8,694 bases of DNA from Acidobacteriota bacterium. Its GTDB lineage: Bacteria > Acidobacteriota > Blastocatellia > Pyrinomonadales > Pyrinomonadaceae. The stretch lies in NCBI GenBank assembly GCA_029862725.1, contig JAOTWT010000098.1, positions 1-8,694 of the forward strand, given 5' to 3'. Under the pieces are notes generated by a model, which was not told the origin of the DNA, searched no databases, and saw only the letters and a list, made by a program, of their open reading frames with translations. The position numbers and the translations under genes are program-made. Numbering within the stretch: position 1 is the first letter of the stretch; every line of letters starts with the position of its first letter. Positions 8,301 through 8,694 of the stretch are shown here, one piece after another.

Positions 8301-8694
8301 GCCTTGCGGCCACACCACGGCCGAAAACCTCGAAATCGACCGGTTTTCCACGCTCCTCGTTGAGACCGACGGCGACCAGCCTTATTTTGTTTAATCCGGG
8401 GAGAAGATTTATACCAACGAATGTATAAGTAGTGATATTGTTGCGGTTATCAACACGTGTTTCTCCGATATTGGTCTGATTGATCCGAGAACCATTGACT
8501 TCCGCCTCGATCGTCCAATTGTTCGTTACACTCGCCACGATCGAAAGACCGGGCGTCATTACAATCGAGTTGGTTTCCGGTGACTCAACCCGGATCTCGC
8601 CCGGGGCGATCGGTTGGACCGTCTCGGTGGTTTCAATTGTAAATGTCTTGGTTGGTTGTGAAAGCCTTCCGGAATCATTATTCGCAGCCTTCGT
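5368..8694 (-). CDS. Giant outer-membrane beta-barrel protein with Ig-like domains, 5'-truncated
   Basis: The frame is open from the window end to the TAA at 5370-5368, giving 1108 visible residues; the ATG at 8559 is inside an Ig-like domain (the preceding 45 codons, e.g. IAPGEIRVESPETNSIV, are continuous with it), so the true start is upstream of the window. Residues ~27-126 form a bacterial Ig-like domain (WTIEAEVNG...LLPGLNKIRLVAVG). Residues ~128-240 resemble an invasin/Big_1-type domain (RIEIRAYDRLGNPA...). Residues ~351-461 form a conserved-looking module: SYAMFGDMEADM, YSRRLTGVKLH, PGSEIVTLEVRDR, LVRSVDYN..PITGEMFF. The region to residue ~1077 is a long series of alternating polar/aromatic beta-strands typical of an outer-membrane barrel, ending in KKGFYLTFTTKL. 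A hydrophilic 31-residue tail follows. Its position as first gene before a secreted DUF11 protein suggests a role in surface display, transport or anchoring; this is inference. Upstream parts probably hold more Ig/DUF11 repeats. Confidence 0.85.
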   Translation of the reverse strand, partial: TKAANNDSGRLSQPTKTFTIETTETVQPIAPGEIRVESPETNSIVMTPGLSIVASVTNNWTIEAEVNGSRINQTNIGETRVDNRNNITTYTFVGINLLPGLNKIRLVAVGLNEERGKPVDFEVFGRGVAARLEILPAKNSVPNDGSEALRIEIRAYDRLGNPATDSQIGVATSAGKFYVSGQTGEKGNAGAPDFLLQQVVSLEKGRAVVYLLGENSADTARIKAVSGGVEASADIRFTTDLRPTLLVGIGKFSVGRNAPDIRNSGDETAFRGHFAFYFKGRAFGENLLTLAYNSQRPLNRLAGRDRIGALDPVENNYQVLGDSSELIEGALSNSKVYARIDRGRSYAMFGDMEADMDQSVLAGYSRRLTGVKLHLENDKGDFVSVSGARPNTAFSRDVFPGGLLSVVRLSHSDILPGSEIVTLEVRDRRNPEIVLSRENLVRSVDYNLEPITGEMFFLRPISTFDHQFNLLQVVVTYEYHDTGSANYVYTARGVHSFKSLGLRFGSSYVNQQQDEIGAFHLAGIDVEKRLWKGGRINLEVAISRGRFANGVNVFDFYNTDGGFVHTGAGMDHNGAAVSFKLDQPLPFWNSRLQADYSSAGAGFFNPFGSTVTAGTQRYGFGYDVKPNASRNLHFGYLNEKNKSFNVNNSRTTLSFLWTEQWNDKMRTSLGFDHREFGDSISGASTGSNLVTAGIEYRPTEKIEFSAKREQNLSDADPTYPDQTTFTFKYKLNSNAKFFVTQRLASSPITPIGDFSGNGFSAVGSRAETSVGIETKLSKIGSLSGRYQIENGKSGSDSFAVFGLQNRWKVSDNIALETGFERGFLLKGSGKSFNMMRFGGAWTPAEGFKANARYELRDRNGLGQLFTIGAVGKLGNDWTTATRAQWAFTDFNKRGGSSSGMTAALAYRPLETDKYALLFSYAHRESVQKSFTTSRGTEPERRDRVDRVSADGLYQVKKDLEVYGRFALSFNGNGNGTNVYASSLTYLMQARAQQLIADQFDVAVESRWLGQPGSGSTKRSVGTEIGYWVLPELRIAAGYSLVQSKRPYDFDPAGTGNFKKGFYLTFTTKLSNLFNLFGTSKSGLRDQTPLDGSDRYPQIADKKPDGPDN
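5464..5523 (-). other. Last barrel strand (beta-signal-like) followed by a 31-residue tail
   Basis: The segment encodes KKGFYLTFTTKL and then SNLFNLFG, an alternating aromatic/hydrophobic strand of the kind recognised by the BAM machinery. It is not at the extreme C-terminus: codons 5371-5463 add a Pro/Asp/Lys-rich tail (TPLDGSDRYPQ...) that would sit in the periplasm if the strand topology is standard. Confidence 0.5.
7312..7644 (-). other. Conserved-looking module before the barrel (SprA-like flavour)
   Basis: This segment encodes visible residues 351-461 of the outer-membrane protein. Key elements in order are GDMEADM, AGYSRRLTGVKLH, PGSEIVTLEV, VLSRENLVRSVDYN and TGEMFFLRPI, then VVVTYEY. 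The GD.., R.L.GV, GSE.V and L.R..DY.....G.I.F.RPI order resembles, from memory, a module in large outer-membrane proteins of several phyla, and the DY....G.I part resembles repeats of the Bacteroidetes gliding/type IX secretion protein SprA. The resemblance has not been tested by alignment. Confidence 0.45.

Noticed and set aside
8557..8559. Start codon of the barrel gene at the ATG at 8559
   Set aside because: Forty-five codons upstream to the window edge are open and continue the same Ig-like domain, and no signal peptide follows this ATG.

Overview
The window looks like a chromosomal segment of a Gram-negative bacterium of moderate GC that makes very large secreted and outer-membrane proteins. 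The best guess is Acidobacteriota, class Blastocatellia. Two things suggest this: the W..I.NS....DF..YL.RF repeats of the first gene, which I recall from caspase-associated proteins of that group, and the DUF11-type surface protein encoded next to an Ig-plus-outer-membrane-barrel protein. The taxonomy is inference; there is no rRNA, tRNA or housekeeping gene to confirm it.

Layout. Positions 1-1529 (+) hold the 3' part of a helical-repeat protein whose start lies outside the window. It contains two nearly identical 47-residue repeats, an inserted non-repeat domain, three diverged repeats and an unknown C-terminal domain. Positions 1530-1959 separate convergent genes; they hold a strong hairpin (1566-1604) and a possible frameshifted gene remnant (about 1639-1979). 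Positions 1960-5304 (-) encode a 1114-residue secreted multidomain protein: signal peptide, jelly-roll-like N-terminal domain, prealbumin-like domain, DUF11 repeats, Ig/cadherin-like domain and a propeller-like section. Positions 5368-8694 (-) encode the C-terminal 1108 residues of a giant outer-membrane protein: Ig-like domain, invasin-like domain, a conserved module resembling part of SprA-type proteins, then a long beta-barrel. This reading frame stays open to the window edge, so the methionine at 8559 is internal.

The two minus-strand genes are co-directional and only 27-63 bases apart, so they are probably co-transcribed with the barrel gene first. The simplest joint reading is a cell-surface pair: an outer-membrane barrel carrying Ig domains, and a secreted DUF11-type protein that may be displayed or bound by it. 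Whether the barrel exports or anchors its neighbour cannot be decided from sequence. The plus-strand repeat gene converges on this operon and has no evident functional link to it.

No CRISPR array, insertion sequence, tRNA or phage gene was seen. All other open frames of 60-196 codons overlap these genes on the opposite strand or in other frames and look like shadows.
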